Position numbers and translations under genes: made by a program | NCBI RefSeq assembly: GCF_016583985.1 | Contig: NZ_NRSD01000006.1 | Location: 124,001 to 188,000, forward strand | Source: Thiocapsa imhoffii | Lineage (GTDB): Bacteria > Pseudomonadota > Gammaproteobacteria > Chromatiales > Chromatiaceae | Direction: 5' to 3' | DNA length: 64,000 nucleotides | Notes under the pieces: generated by a model | Databases searched by the model: none | Told to the model about the DNA's origin: nothing | The model's input: the letters and a program-made list of their open reading frames with translations, nothing else | Shown: positions 47,866-57,225 of the stretch, piece by piece | Numbering within the stretch: position 1 is the first letter of the stretch | Layout of the letters: each line of letters opens with the position of its first letter

Positions 47866-47906
47866 GGATCCACGCGCCCCGGGGATCCGCGCCGTATCGT
47901 GGATCC
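47866..47906. terminator. Inverted repeat downstream of argG, possible terminator
   Basis: GGATCCACG (47866-47874) pairs with CGTGGATCC (47898-47906), nine perfect base pairs, five bases after the argG stop. No T-run follows, so it may be a processing or 3'-stabilising structure rather than a true intrinsic terminator. A second perfect hairpin follows at 47941-47956. Confidence 0.4.
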
Positions 47907-47940
47907 GGGGGCGCGCTAACCATGGGGTCACACCGAATGT

Positions 47941-47956
47941 CGGGGCCTCGGCCCCG
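47941..47956. terminator. Compact GC hairpin between convergent argG and the sugar dehydrogenase gene
   Basis: CGGGGCC and GGCCCCG form a perfect 7-base inverted repeat with only two bases between. It sits between convergent genes. It lacks a T-run on both sides, so termination is only a possibility. Confidence 0.35.
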
Positions 47957-48035
47957 CGCGCGGCATCAGGCTGACCTCGCGCGTGCGTCGGTTCTCCACC
48001 CGATCCATCTGGATGCCGGGCACAGGCGGGCGCCA

Positions 48036-49196
48036 TCAATCCGGTAGGATGCGCAGGAGTGAGCCGTCACCAGAGTCGGTCAACACATAGAGATACCCAT
48101 CCGGTCCTTGTCGCACGTCGCGCACGCGGTTGCCGATGGTGAGCTTCTCCTCGCCGACCACCCTGTCGCCATCGAGCTGGATGCGGCGGACCTCACCAAA
48201 CACGAGCGCGCCGCTGAAGAGATCGCCCTGCCAATCCGGATAGCGCTCACCGGTATAGAAGGCCAGTCCGCTCGGAGCCTTCGACGGCGTCCAATTGATG
48301 ACGGGATCGATCATGCCCGGGCGGGTGCTCTCATCAGAGATCCGTGGTCCCCGGTACTCGAGGCTGTAGGTGACCTCGGGCCAACCGTAGTTCCCGCCCG
48401 CCTCGATCAGATTGAGCTCATCGCCCCCACGGGAACCATGCTCGTTCGCCCAGACGCGCCCGGTCTCGGGATCAAGCGCGAGACCCTGGATGTTGCGGTG
48501 CCCGTAGGAATGGATCTCGGGCCGAGCGCCCGCCTGGTCGCTGAAGGGGTTATCGGGATAGGGGGTCCCATCCTCCGTGAGTCGCACGACCTTGCCAAAA
48601 TGCGTCTCAAGCCGCTGTGCTTGGTCACGAATATTACCGCCCGCGAAGTCGATCGGCGGGTTTCCACCATCACCGATGCTCATCAACAAGCTCTGATCCG
48701 GTAACCACAGCAGGCGTGAACCGAAGTGCTGCCCACCGCGCTTGACATCCGCGTTTTCAAAGAGCAGGGCGACATCCTGCAAGCGATCATCGACCCATCG
48801 GCCGCGAGCGAGTGCGGTCCGGTTCGCTTGCTCGGTCCCCGTGGCGTAGGTGAAGTAGACCCATTGATTCTCTGCGAAATCAGGATGCAGGACGACATCC
48901 ATGAGTCCGCCTTGACCATGCGATAGGATCGGAGGTAAGCCAGCCACCGGTTCGGGCAACAGGACGCCGTCGCGAAGGAGGCGCAAGCGCCCGGGCCGTT
49001 CCGTGATCAGCGCGGAACCGTCTGGCAGCCAAGCGATCGCCCAGGGATGTACTAATCCGCCCGTGACCGTCTCGAGTCGCCAACCCGTGGCTTCCGGGAC
49101 ATCGCCAGTCGGCGCCACTGGACCCTCTACCGGGCTGCAGTGTGCGAGAGGAATCCAACTCAGGGCCAGGATAGCGAGAATTGGACGATAGGTCAT
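48036..49196 (-). CDS. PQQ-dependent aldose sugar dehydrogenase-like protein
   Basis: This 386-residue secreted protein has an N-terminal signal peptide (LAILALSWIPLAHC; not a good lipobox because of His before Cys) and a six-bladed beta-propeller of the soluble glucose dehydrogenase/YliI type: GGLVHPWAIAWLPDGSALIT, HGQGGLMDVVLHPDF, SYGHRNIQGLALDPETGRVW and NEHGSRGGDELN. Such enzymes oxidise aldose sugars with pyrroloquinoline quinone and calcium in the periplasm. The natural substrate cannot be set from sequence. Its start overlaps the stop of the DUF971 gene (ATGA). Confidence 0.88.
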   Translation of the reverse strand: MTYRPILAILALSWIPLAHCSPVEGPVAPTGDVPEATGWRLETVTGGLVHPWAIAWLPDGSALITERPGRLRLLRDGVLLPEPVAGLPPILSHGQGGLMDVVLHPDFAENQWVYFTYATGTEQANRTALARGRWVDDRLQDVALLFENADVKRGGQHFGSRLLWLPDQSLLMSIGDGGNPPIDFAGGNIRDQAQRLETHFGKVVRLTEDGTPYPDNPFSDQAGARPEIHSYGHRNIQGLALDPETGRVWANEHGSRGGDELNLIEAGGNYGWPEVTYSLEYRGPRISDESTRPGMIDPVINWTPSKAPSGLAFYTGERYPDWQGDLFSGALVFGEVRRIQLDGDRVVGEEKLTIGNRVRDVRQGPDGYLYVLTDSGDGSLLRILPD

Positions 49197-49684
49197 TGGC
49201 CGCCCTCCGTGCTCGCGGACACCGCATTCTGGTTCGTCGAGGGAACAGCCGAACCCGTGCTGCCGTCACCCGGCAGTTGCGCGGGCTGTTCGCCCCGCGC
49301 AGCGAGTGTCTCGAACGGGTCCGGCGCGCTGCGTTGATACCCGACATCCTTGATCTTTTGCAGATAATCAAACCACAGTGGCTGCCAAGCACGCCCGAGT
49401 TTGTAGAGATAATTCCAATCATAGAGCCCGGATTTATGGCCATCATCGAAGATGATTTTCACCGCGTAATGACCAATCTGCTGCAAATCGGTGATGTTCA
49501 CGGCCTCTTTTTTCACTTGCAGTTTCGCGGTGTCGGGTGAGTGTCCACGCACCTCGGCGGATGGCGAATACACCCGCAAATATTCACACGGGAGCCGAAA
49601 ACGCGCCCCATCGTCAAACGCGATCTCCAGGACACGTGATTGTTGATGCAGCGCGATTTCAGTGGGTAGGGAGCGATGCTCCAT
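49193..49684 (-). CDS. DUF971 (gamma-butyrobetaine hydroxylase-like N-terminal) protein
   Basis: This 163-residue protein matches the DUF971 domain: EIALHQQSRVLEIAFDDG, RLPCEYLRVYSPSAEVRGH, INITDLQQIGHYAVKI-like sequence and IIFDDGHKSGLYDWNYLYKLG. The last ~45 residues are low-complexity and polar. DUF971 proteins have a small beta-rich fold and are linked with metal/iron-sulfur functions by neighbourhood, with no settled role. It is translationally coupled to the sugar dehydrogenase gene and lies downstream of hemH. Confidence 0.88.
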   Translation of the reverse strand: MEHRSLPTEIALHQQSRVLEIAFDDGARFRLPCEYLRVYSPSAEVRGHSPDTAKLQVKKEAVNITDLQQIGHYAVKIIFDDGHKSGLYDWNYLYKLGRAWQPLWFDYLQKIKDVGYQRSAPDPFETLAARGEQPAQLPGDGSTGSAVPSTNQNAVSASTEGGQ

Positions 49685-49759
49685 TGAATGATCCCTCCGA
49701 ATGTCAGGGTTGTTCCCGTTCAGGTCGGTCGCGGTGATCGGACCATGACCGATCCGTCA

Positions 49760-50860
49760 TCAAGCGACCGCGCCCAACGCAAGCGCGCGCTCACGCCGAG
49801 CATGGCGCTCCGTCTCATCGAGGACCGAGCCCTCGAGCTCTGGCCAGCCCATGGCGTGGCGCGTGATCAGATCGACCATCATGTCGATATGCTTCGGCGC
49901 ATCATTCAGGCAGTGGATGTAACTGAAGTGTTCCCCTCCAGCACCTAGGAAATAGCCGCGATTCTCCTCGTCGATCTCCTCGATCGTCTCCAGACAATCA
50001 GCCGAGAAACCGGGCGACAGGACCTGAACCGAACGAATCCCGGCAGCGCCCCACGACTTTAAGGTCTCATCGGTGTAAGGCTGCAGCCACTCCTTGAACC
50101 CCACTCGCGACTGGAAGGTCACCGACCAGGACTCTGGTGGCAGGGCCAGTTGATCGGTGATCAGGCGCGCCGTCTTCTGACAATGACAATAGTAGGGATC
50201 GCCCTGATCAAAATAATCTTTCGGAATCCCGTGGAACGAAAACAGCAGCCGCTCGGGCTGACCGTGCACGGACCAGTGTGCGCGGATGCTCTCGACGATG
50301 GCCGCGATGTATCCTGGATGATCGTGGTACTGGTTGATGAAACGCGTCTCGGGCAACCAGCGCCAACGCGACAGCTCGCGGGTGACCGCATCGAAGACGG
50401 AGGCTGTCGTGGAGCCCGAGTATTGCGGATAGAGCGGGAAGACGAGGAGCCGTCGCACATTGGCTTGGCGTAACTGCGCGAGTGCGGCGGGGATCGATGG
50501 ATTACCGTAGCGCATGCCCAGGGCGACCTTCACGGCCCCCGGCAGGCGCTGGTCGAATCGCTCCTGCACCGCGGCCGCTTGGCGTTGTGCGATTGTCAGG
50601 AGCGGCGATCCATCCTCGGCCCAAACCGATTGATAGGCCTTGGCGGATCGAGCCGGACGAACCCTGAGAATAACGCCATGCAAAATGGGCAGCCACAGCG
50701 CGCGCGGTAGCTCGACGACCCGCGGATCGGCGAGAAACTCCGCGAGATAACGACGCACGGCAGGCACTGTCGGCGCATCCGGGGTCCCCAGATTAACGAG
50801 CAGGACCCCGAGACGTTCCGGGGCATCGTGGTGAAACTCAGCGTGACTTACGAACGTCAT
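49760..50860 (-). CDS. hemH: Ferrochelatase
   Basis: This 366-residue enzyme puts Fe(II) into protoporphyrin IX, the last step of haem synthesis. It has GVLLVNLGTPDAPT, ALGMRYGNPSI, FPLYPQYSGSTTASVFDAV, the catalytic histidine in LLFSFHGIPKDYFDQGD, and the C-terminal SPGFSADCLETIEEIDEENR. The start MTFVSHAEFHH has an ordinary ATG. Length is slightly above E. coli HemH (320), from an extended C-terminus. It is transcribed toward the DUF971/dehydrogenase pair. Confidence 0.95.
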   Translation of the reverse strand: MTFVSHAEFHHDAPERLGVLLVNLGTPDAPTVPAVRRYLAEFLADPRVVELPRALWLPILHGVILRVRPARSAKAYQSVWAEDGSPLLTIAQRQAAAVQERFDQRLPGAVKVALGMRYGNPSIPAALAQLRQANVRRLLVFPLYPQYSGSTTASVFDAVTRELSRWRWLPETRFINQYHDHPGYIAAIVESIRAHWSVHGQPERLLFSFHGIPKDYFDQGDPYYCHCQKTARLITDQLALPPESWSVTFQSRVGFKEWLQPYTDETLKSWGAAGIRSVQVLSPGFSADCLETIEEIDEENRGYFLGAGGEHFSYIHCLNDAPKHIDMMVDLITRHAMGWPELEGSVLDETERHARRERALALGAVA

Positions 50861-50944
50861 GACTCCATCTCAGCTGGGGCATTGGGGCTTGACCGGCACC
50901 GAGCGTGCGGGCGCCGCTGGCTGACACGGCTCGGCGAAGGCGTT

Positions 50945-51499
50945 TCATGGGGTTTGTGATTGTTCAAAGAGTCGTGCATAGAGTGACCGGTATCGCTGCG
51001 GATCCGGAATGCTGAACAAGGGGTCGTCCATCGTCGGCGCTGCGTCCTCGAGCGCAGCCCAGTCACCATCATCGAGCACGGCGCGCGCGACCGGAAAGGC
51101 CTCCTCGTTTTCCAGACGCAAATGTCCGCGCAATGTCGCGATCAGTTCCCGCCCCTGGACCTCAACCTCCTCACGCAGGAGCACCTCCTCGCGCAGGATG
51201 CCGTCGAGGGATTGTTGAAAGCGCTTGCTCAACTGCGGGATGACTTGGTGCTGACGCATCAGCACATCGAAGACATCGCGCCGTTCGGTGCCCTTCTCGA
51301 GCACCCGCTGAAAGATCAGATCCTCCGTGGGGTGATGGACTTGGTCGGAATAATCATCCATGTATCCGAGCATCTCGCACATCAGGTCGTAATCGGGTTC
51401 ATCGCCATCGTGAAAGCGATCGAGGAGGTTTTCGAATAAGTCGAGCAGCCGCGTCAGACGGACGTGATCCTGATCGAGTCGGGTCATTACCGGGGGCAT
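50945..51499 (-). CDS. Hemerythrin-domain protein
   Basis: This 184-residue protein has the hemerythrin-like iron-binding four-helix pattern: TRLDQDHVRLTRLLDLF, DYSDQVHHPTEDLIFQRV, MRQHQVIPQLSKRF and GHLRLENEEAFPVA. The histidines and acids in HHPTED, RQH and HLRLENEE would carry a di-iron centre for oxygen or NO binding. The ATG at 51499 follows GAGGAACAGCTC, a good ribosome site, and is preferred to the longer open frame. It lies downstream of the potassium channel gene and upstream of hemH. Its specific role is not known. Confidence 0.87.
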   Translation of the reverse strand: MPPVMTRLDQDHVRLTRLLDLFENLLDRFHDGDEPDYDLMCEMLGYMDDYSDQVHHPTEDLIFQRVLEKGTERRDVFDVLMRQHQVIPQLSKRFQQSLDGILREEVLLREEVEVQGRELIATLRGHLRLENEEAFPVARAVLDDGDWAALEDAAPTMDDPLFSIPDPQRYRSLYARLFEQSQTP

Positions 51500-51944
51500 G
51501 AGCTGTTCCTCTTCGCTTGGGATGTTTTCGCTAGGGATCCTGCACCGCTGATGAGCAGGACGGCAACCACGCGGGAGTGACCTCCATGACGGCAGCGCTG
51601 CCTGAGCGGGAAGCGCGGCCATCCTAGGATCTCATCATCTGACCAGGGCCATCCACGTTTTGATCCAGTCATCCGCTGCGTCGTGGTGGATGCTATGGAT
51701 GCTGTGGCCGCTGACCTGAACTGGGTCGCGGTCACCAGGGTCTGCAATAGGCTTGTTCCGATCCTGGACGATCTCATGTTCTGATGATGGAATATTTGGC
51801 CGTTCTCGAACAATCACAGTCTCACAGGCACCCGAGCAGCAGTGATTCACCCCTTCGAGCACGGATGCAGACCCTTGCCGCCGCGGGTTGCGGACGCGCC
51901 GAGCGCTTGCGCATCCCGCGGCGTCACGCGACCTGGCCGTTGGC
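51500..51944. other. 445-base intergenic region
   Basis: No gene is supported. Short open frames on both strands read as low-quality sequence without ribosome sites or recognisable domains. No strong hairpin with a T-run, tRNA or repeat was seen. It lies between the potassium channel gene and the hemerythrin gene, both on the minus strand, so it should hold a promoter for the latter. Confidence 0.55.
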
Positions 51945-53705
51945 TCAGGGATTGGGCTCGCTCCGCCCGCGCTGCGCGAGCCATCTCCAGATCCACCCAC
52001 CAGGACGCGTGTTCCCCGTCAAGACATAGTCGAGCACGTTCGGATCCTGGAGTGTCCAGTCCATGCTATGCCGGACGGCGAGAGCACCGCACAGGAGCAG
52101 ATGATCCCCCATCCGCAAGCGGGCTTGGGCATCGGGCAGGAGTTCACGCGTCTCACCATGCCGGCGCATCAGAACGATGGCCGGGAGCACGCTGTCGCGA
52201 TCATGCGAATCGCTCATGAGGTGCGCGATGGTCAGCTCGACACCCTCTTGACTCGCGCGATAGAGTGCCGGTGCGTGGTACTCGTCGACCTGGATTTCCC
52301 AGACGTGAGGGACCTGCTCCTCGACCAAGCCCGCGATCCGACTGACCAGTTCGCAGGCCCAGGTCTCGTCCTCGAAGCGGGCATGGGTGAGGAATTCGGA
52401 GAGCAGCGGCACGCCGAGACGAACGCGGATGCGATCAGCAATGATACTGCTCGGGATCATCACGACCTGCGCACCAACACGTTCAAAGAGAATCTGATTG
52501 TGTTTGTGGTTCTGTCGGGCCACGACGAACAGCGTCGGGTTCAGCTCCAGCGCGGTCATGATGATCGAGAGGTTGTCGGCGTCGTTGTCGGTACCCGCGA
52601 CCAGACCGACAGCCTCATGAATCCCAGCTTGTTCGAGGGTCACGGCCTCGGTTCCGCGGCCATGGATGACGCCATCCTTGGGCATCCCGGTGCGATCCGG
52701 TCGCGCCTCGATCACGGTCAAGGAAAGGCCCTGCTCGTTGAGATGGCGATAGATCGCCTTGCCAAAGCGACCATAACCACAGAGGACCCAGCGACCGTCT
52801 CGCGGCGGAAAGATCGGCACATCGAGTGGCTCGCCCTCGAACCCTGATAGCCAATTGCTCAAGAGGGCTAAGCAAGGGGCCTCGATCGCGATCGCCAGAT
52901 CCATTGCGAAGGTATCGAAGGGGTCGTAAATGTGGTCGGTCCCGAACGAGGCCATGTTCGCCTCCACATCGTGGGAGTCCGCGCGGCAGATCACCCTGAT
53001 GTCTGGATGCATGAGCTTCGCTGCAATGGCAATTTTCAGGTTGGACTCATTGACATTGGTCAGGGCGACGACACCCTTGCAGAGCGGATGCTGAAGACCC
53101 GCGACCTCAAGTGCTCGCGGATGGCGGGCATCCGCGCAGAGCGCGGGAACATACTCGCGGTGATCGTCAAGCTTGAGCTGATTGATGCGCGCCTCGTCGA
53201 TGTCGATGACCACGGCGTGCTCGTGCCGATCGGTCAGTGTGCGGACCAAGGCATCACCGGTCTGACCGTGACCACAGACCAGATAGAAGGGGTCGCGCAG
53301 CCGTCTGACACGACGCCGAAATCGTCGCTCGCGGATGGCACGCTGGAGAGAGACATCCTGTAGGAGTCGAATCAGGGTGCCGATCGCGTAGAGCCAGACC
53401 GCGACCGAGGCGAAGATCATGAGTGACACCCAGATCCGTTGGGCGTCGGTGAAATTCTCAGGCAGCTCGCCGAACCCGATGGTGGTCGACATGTAGCTGA
53501 CGAAGTAGAAGGCATGGAAAAAATTGTAGGGAACCGGATGGCCCGCGGCATCTTGCGCTGGGATCAGCACCATTCCGGCCATGGCCACCGCGTAGGTGCT
53601 GATGAGCACCAGCAACGGGGTCCGCATCCGGCGCATGATGAGGTAGACGATGTTGCCCATGCTCGCCTGCGCGGCCTCCTGATCCCGCGATCTCACCCGG
53701 GCCAC
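51945..53705 (-). CDS. Potassium channel protein with two RCK domains
   Basis: This 586-residue channel has an N-terminal helix (LLVLISTYAVAMAGMVLIPA), a pore loop with filter STTIGFGELP, a second helix (WVSLMIFASVAVWLYAIGTL), and two RCK/TrkA-N nucleotide-binding domains (LVCGHGQTGDALVRTL; VLCGYGRFGKAIYRHL), followed by a C-terminal TrkA-C-like part. The filter TIGFG stands for the usual TVGYG. The GTG start at 53705 is set by a near-perfect GGAGGTAA ribosome site. It is preceded by a four-helix membrane protein, probably co-transcribed. Confidence 0.88.
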   Translation of the reverse strand: MARVRSRDQEAAQASMGNIVYLIMRRMRTPLLVLISTYAVAMAGMVLIPAQDAAGHPVPYNFFHAFYFVSYMSTTIGFGELPENFTDAQRIWVSLMIFASVAVWLYAIGTLIRLLQDVSLQRAIRERRFRRRVRRLRDPFYLVCGHGQTGDALVRTLTDRHEHAVVIDIDEARINQLKLDDHREYVPALCADARHPRALEVAGLQHPLCKGVVALTNVNESNLKIAIAAKLMHPDIRVICRADSHDVEANMASFGTDHIYDPFDTFAMDLAIAIEAPCLALLSNWLSGFEGEPLDVPIFPPRDGRWVLCGYGRFGKAIYRHLNEQGLSLTVIEARPDRTGMPKDGVIHGRGTEAVTLEQAGIHEAVGLVAGTDNDADNLSIIMTALELNPTLFVVARQNHKHNQILFERVGAQVVMIPSSIIADRIRVRLGVPLLSEFLTHARFEDETWACELVSRIAGLVEEQVPHVWEIQVDEYHAPALYRASQEGVELTIAHLMSDSHDRDSVLPAIVLMRRHGETRELLPDAQARLRMGDHLLLCGALAVRHSMDWTLQDPNVLDYVLTGNTRPGGWIWRWLAQRGRSEPNP

Positions 53706-53783
53706 GGCTTACCTCCAGGGGACCCGGCGCCGGGTCGGAACCGGTGCTGCGCCAGATTCATCAGACCCCACCCGCGGCGCATC

Positions 53784-54167
53784 TCAACGGCGCAAGGTGA
53801 AGGTTTCGATCACGAGCAGCACCACCGAGATCACGTTCGCGATCATCGCCCCACCACTGAGAGACACGATACTCGCCATCACCGCCGGGGTCATGCCGGC
53901 TGCGGTTGCGTGGGCTGCAATCGTCCAGATCAATCCGGCGGCAAAGAGCTGGATCATCGCCACCAGACTGGTCGCCAGCAGCAAGGCGCCCATATGGGAT
54001 CGATCGCCAAACTTCAGCACGGTAGCCACCAGGTTGACGATGATGACCACGAACAGCTCCCACACGTGATGGTGGTCCGGGTTGTCGATTTCGCCGATAA
54101 AAAAGCCGAAGTTCAGGGTCAAGGCCAGAACGATGAAGAAACCAAAGACGACCTTTTCTGGATTCAC
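53784..54167 (-). CDS. Four-helix membrane protein next to the potassium channel
   Basis: This 127-residue inner-membrane protein has about four helices: VVFGFFIVLALTLNFGFFIG, WELFVVIIVNLVATVLKFG, GALLLATSLVAMIQLFAAGL and ANVISVVLLVIETF. The loop EIDNPDHHHVWE has three histidines. From memory it resembles the DUF6394 group, which I could not confirm. It lies 78 bases upstream of the channel gene on the same strand. No function is known; partner of the channel is inferred from position only. Confidence 0.72.
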   Translation of the reverse strand: MNPEKVVFGFFIVLALTLNFGFFIGEIDNPDHHHVWELFVVIIVNLVATVLKFGDRSHMGALLLATSLVAMIQLFAAGLIWTIAAHATAAGMTPAVMASIVSLSGGAMIANVISVVLLVIETFTLRR

Positions 54168-54223
54168 GTGCGAGGACTCCCGGTCAGCTCATGCGCGGCC
54201 GTTGGATGCAAGGGCGGCTCAGC

Positions 54224-55822
54224 TCAGGCCGCGGTGGAGCGCGCTTCAGGATCGCGCTGTTCCTCAAGGGTCTGATGCAGAATGATGTTGAGCATGCGCA
54301 CCGTTGCCCCGATCGCCGCGAACACCTGATTGGCGTGGACGCCACGGGTTCGCAGCTCGCCGCGATCCGTATTCCAGGTGATGCTGCATTCGGTCAGGGC
54401 ATCGGTGCGGCCCCCTTTCGGAATGCGAATCTCGTAGTCGGCCAAGGTCGGTAACGTCAACCCGCGTTTCCGCACCACCTTTCCCAGGGCTTGATTGAAC
54501 GCATCGAAGCCACCGTTCCCGCTGCCGGCCGCGGTGTACAGCTCATCGGCAATGCGCATTTTGATGCTGGCCGTGGATTCGAGATCGAGGCTTGAGGACA
54601 CCGAGCAGGCCAGCAACTCGGCGTGATGATAATCCTGGCTCTCGAGCACTTCGGCAATGATGAAGGGCAGATCCTCGATCGTAATGGACTTCTTCGAGTC
54701 CCCCAGCTCGACAATGCGCTTGAGCACCTTGAGCTGATTCTCCTCCGAGAGGGTGATGTCGAGGCGTTCGAGATTCTTCGCCAATGACGCCTTGCCGGCG
54801 AGCTTGCCCAGCGCGTACTTGCGACGCCGCGCGAACCGCTCGGGTGAGAGACGCGTGTGGTAGAGACTGCCCTTGCGATCACCATCGGCATGGATGCCAG
54901 CGGTCTGTGTGAAGACATCGGCGCCGATGATGGGGGCATTGTCGGCGATCCGTTTGCCAGAAAAGGACTCGACCAGTTCGCTGATGCGGGCGAGATGACT
55001 CTCATCGACCCCGATCTCGTAGCCGAGCTGATCGCGGAGATTCACCGCCACCTCGGCCAGGGAGGCATTGCCGGCCCGCTCGCCGAGACAATTGACCGTG
55101 CAGTGCACCGCAGCGGCTCCAGCACGCGCGGCGGCGAGCACATTGGCCGTCGCGAGGCCATAGTCATTGTGCGGATGAAAATCGAAGTTCAATCCTGGAA
55201 AACGCTCGAGCATGTCACGGAAGGCGGTGAAGACCCGTTCGGGTGTCATCACTCCCAGCGTGTCGGGCAGCATGAAATGGCCGATGCCCATGCCGTCCAA
55301 TCGCTCCAACAGACCGAAGACATAGCCGGGGTTGTCGCGATAGCCATTCGACCAGTCCTCGAGGTAGAGATTGACCGCGAGACCTTGTGATCGCGCATGG
55401 GAGATGGTCTCGCGCACATCCGCGGCATGTTGCTCCAAGCTCTTGCCGAGCTGGCAGCGACAGTGTTTCTCACTCCCCTTGGCCAGCAGATTGATGACCT
55501 GCCCGCCGGCATCGCGGATCCAGTCGACGCTGCGCCCCGCATCGACGAATCCGAGCACCTCGATGCGCGGCGCGAGACCACGCTCCTCGGCCCAGTCGAC
55601 GATCCGGGACACCGCCCGTGCCTCACCGAGTGAAACACGCGCCGACGCCACCTCGATGCGGTCGACCCGGACCAGTTCGAGGAGCACCTTGGCGATATTC
55701 ACCTTCTCGTCGGGCGAGAAGGAAACCCCTTGAGTCTGCTCGCCGTCACGGAGGGTCGTATCCATGATCCGAATGTAGCGTGGTGGTGCGCTTTGCGGAC
55801 TCGGTCGTGCACTGGGATCCAT
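54224..55822 (-). CDS. cimA: (R)-citramalate synthase, Leptospira type
   Basis: This 532-residue enzyme joins pyruvate and acetyl-CoA to citramalate, a route to isoleucine that bypasses threonine. The HMGL-like catalytic barrel shows MDTTLRDGEQTQGVSFSP, VLGFVDAGRSVDWIRDAGG, NLYLEDWSNGYRDNPGYV and the metal/substrate motif FDFHPHNDYGLATANV; the C-terminal LeuA-type dimer (allosteric) domain follows. These segments match the Leptospira citramalate synthase closely in my memory, more than LeuA. The ATG at 55822 has AGGGTGA upstream; a TTG seven codons earlier is possible. It follows thrC by 17 bases. Confidence 0.8.
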   Translation of the reverse strand: MDPSARPSPQSAPPRYIRIMDTTLRDGEQTQGVSFSPDEKVNIAKVLLELVRVDRIEVASARVSLGEARAVSRIVDWAEERGLAPRIEVLGFVDAGRSVDWIRDAGGQVINLLAKGSEKHCRCQLGKSLEQHAADVRETISHARSQGLAVNLYLEDWSNGYRDNPGYVFGLLERLDGMGIGHFMLPDTLGVMTPERVFTAFRDMLERFPGLNFDFHPHNDYGLATANVLAAARAGAAAVHCTVNCLGERAGNASLAEVAVNLRDQLGYEIGVDESHLARISELVESFSGKRIADNAPIIGADVFTQTAGIHADGDRKGSLYHTRLSPERFARRRKYALGKLAGKASLAKNLERLDITLSEENQLKVLKRIVELGDSKKSITIEDLPFIIAEVLESQDYHHAELLACSVSSSLDLESTASIKMRIADELYTAAGSGNGGFDAFNQALGKVVRKRGLTLPTLADYEIRIPKGGRTDALTECSITWNTDRGELRTRGVHANQVFAAIGATVRMLNIILHQTLEEQRDPEARSTAA

Positions 55823-55839
55823 GGTATTCACCCTGGTGT

Positions 55840-57225
55840 TCAAACAGAGGCTAAGGTGTCCCGCATATGGGCCTTGAGCGTCGCGGCATCCGCCTCGAGT
55901 TCAAGACATCGGGTGGGCAGATCCATCAACCCTTGCAGCGGGGGTGGCAGGGGTGCATCACGGCCGATTGCCTGCCAAATCGCGGCGTTGAACTTGGCCG
56001 GATGCGCGGTCGCGAGACAGATCACATCCTCCCGAGCCCCGCCTGCCGCGACCCCTACGGCCGTATGAGGACAGAGGATGTAGCCACTCACCGCTTCGGT
56101 CTGACGAATCTGCGCGAGCGTTTCTGGATCACTGACGGCCACCGCGTCGAAGTCATGACGGACGCGCGCCAAGTCGGACGCATCGACCTCTAACCGACGC
56201 TCGCGCCGCAGCGCATCGAGCCGCTCCCGAACACGTTCCGGCTGGCCGTCGAACAGGAAATAGAGATAACGCTCGAAGTTCGAGGCGATCTGGATATCCA
56301 TCGCCGGGCTGAGGGTCTGGTACACCTCCCCAAGCGCATAAACTCCAGTGTTGACAAAACGCGTCAGAATGTCGTTACGATTCGTCGCGATGATGAGCCG
56401 ATTGATCGGCACTCCCATCTGCTTGACGAGATAACCGGCGAAGACATCCCCGAAGTTACCGGTCGGAACCGAGAAGCTGACACCGTGTTCCGGATCGCCG
56501 CCACTGACCTGGCCCCACGCGTACACGTAATAGACCATCTGGGCCAGGATCCGTGCCCAGTTGATGGAATTCACGGCGCCGAGACTGAACTCGGATTTGA
56601 AGGGCAAGTCGTTAAAGAGCTCCTTCACCAGCCGTTGCGCGTCATCGAAACTCCCCCGTACGGCAATGTTGTGGACATTGGCATCGAGGACGCTCGTCAT
56701 CTGGCGCTCTTGGATCGGCGAGACGCGTCCCTTCGGATGCAACATGAAGATGCTGATCCGTGGCTTGCCACGCACACCATAGATCGCGGCGGAGCCGGTG
56801 TCACCCGAGGTAGCGCCGCAGATGTTGAGCGTTCCGCCATCACGTTCGAGCAGGTAGGCGAAGAGGTTGCCGAGGAACTGGAGGGCAACGTCCTTGAAGG
56901 CCGCGGTGGGGCCGTGGAAGAGTTCGAGGATACGTAGCCCGGCGACGTCGACGACGGGGGTGACCTCGGGATGCGCGAAGGAGGCATAGGAGCGCTCGAT
57001 GAGATCCCGTAGATCGGGCGCCGGAACGGCCCCGTCGACGAATAGCGTCATCAGCTCGAAAGCGAGATCCTGAAAACGCAGACTGGACCACCGTTGCAAG
57101 GTCTCGGTCGAAACACGCGGGATCCGCTCGGGAACCAGCAGCCCCCCGTCGGTCGCGAGCCCCATCAGGACCGCTTCGGCGAAGCCGATTGGCGCCATCC
57201 CCCCGCGCGTGCTCACATAGTGCAT
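55840..57225 (-). CDS. thrC: Threonine synthase
   Basis: This 461-residue PLP enzyme makes threonine from O-phosphohomoserine. It has the lysine-bearing motif FHGPTAAFKDVALQFLG, ATSGDTGSAAIYGVRG, HPKGRVSPIQERQM, SVPTGNFGDVFAGYL and CPHTAVG. The frame is open upstream with ATG/GTG codons at 57249 and 57291, but the ATG at 57225 (MHYVSTRGG) matches the family start and has GAGG 11 bases upstream. It is followed by cimA and preceded by a long divergent gap. Confidence 0.95.
   Translation of the reverse strand: MHYVSTRGGMAPIGFAEAVLMGLATDGGLLVPERIPRVSTETLQRWSSLRFQDLAFELMTLFVDGAVPAPDLRDLIERSYASFAHPEVTPVVDVAGLRILELFHGPTAAFKDVALQFLGNLFAYLLERDGGTLNICGATSGDTGSAAIYGVRGKPRISIFMLHPKGRVSPIQERQMTSVLDANVHNIAVRGSFDDAQRLVKELFNDLPFKSEFSLGAVNSINWARILAQMVYYVYAWGQVSGGDPEHGVSFSVPTGNFGDVFAGYLVKQMGVPINRLIIATNRNDILTRFVNTGVYALGEVYQTLSPAMDIQIASNFERYLYFLFDGQPERVRERLDALRRERRLEVDASDLARVRHDFDAVAVSDPETLAQIRQTEAVSGYILCPHTAVGVAAGGAREDVICLATAHPAKFNAAIWQAIGRDAPLPPPLQGLMDLPTRCLELEADAATLKAHMRDTLASV

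Noticed and set aside
51635..52000. Possible small minus-strand gene upstream of the hemerythrin gene
   Set aside because: It overlaps the end of the potassium channel gene, has no ribosome site and reads as low-quality sequence.
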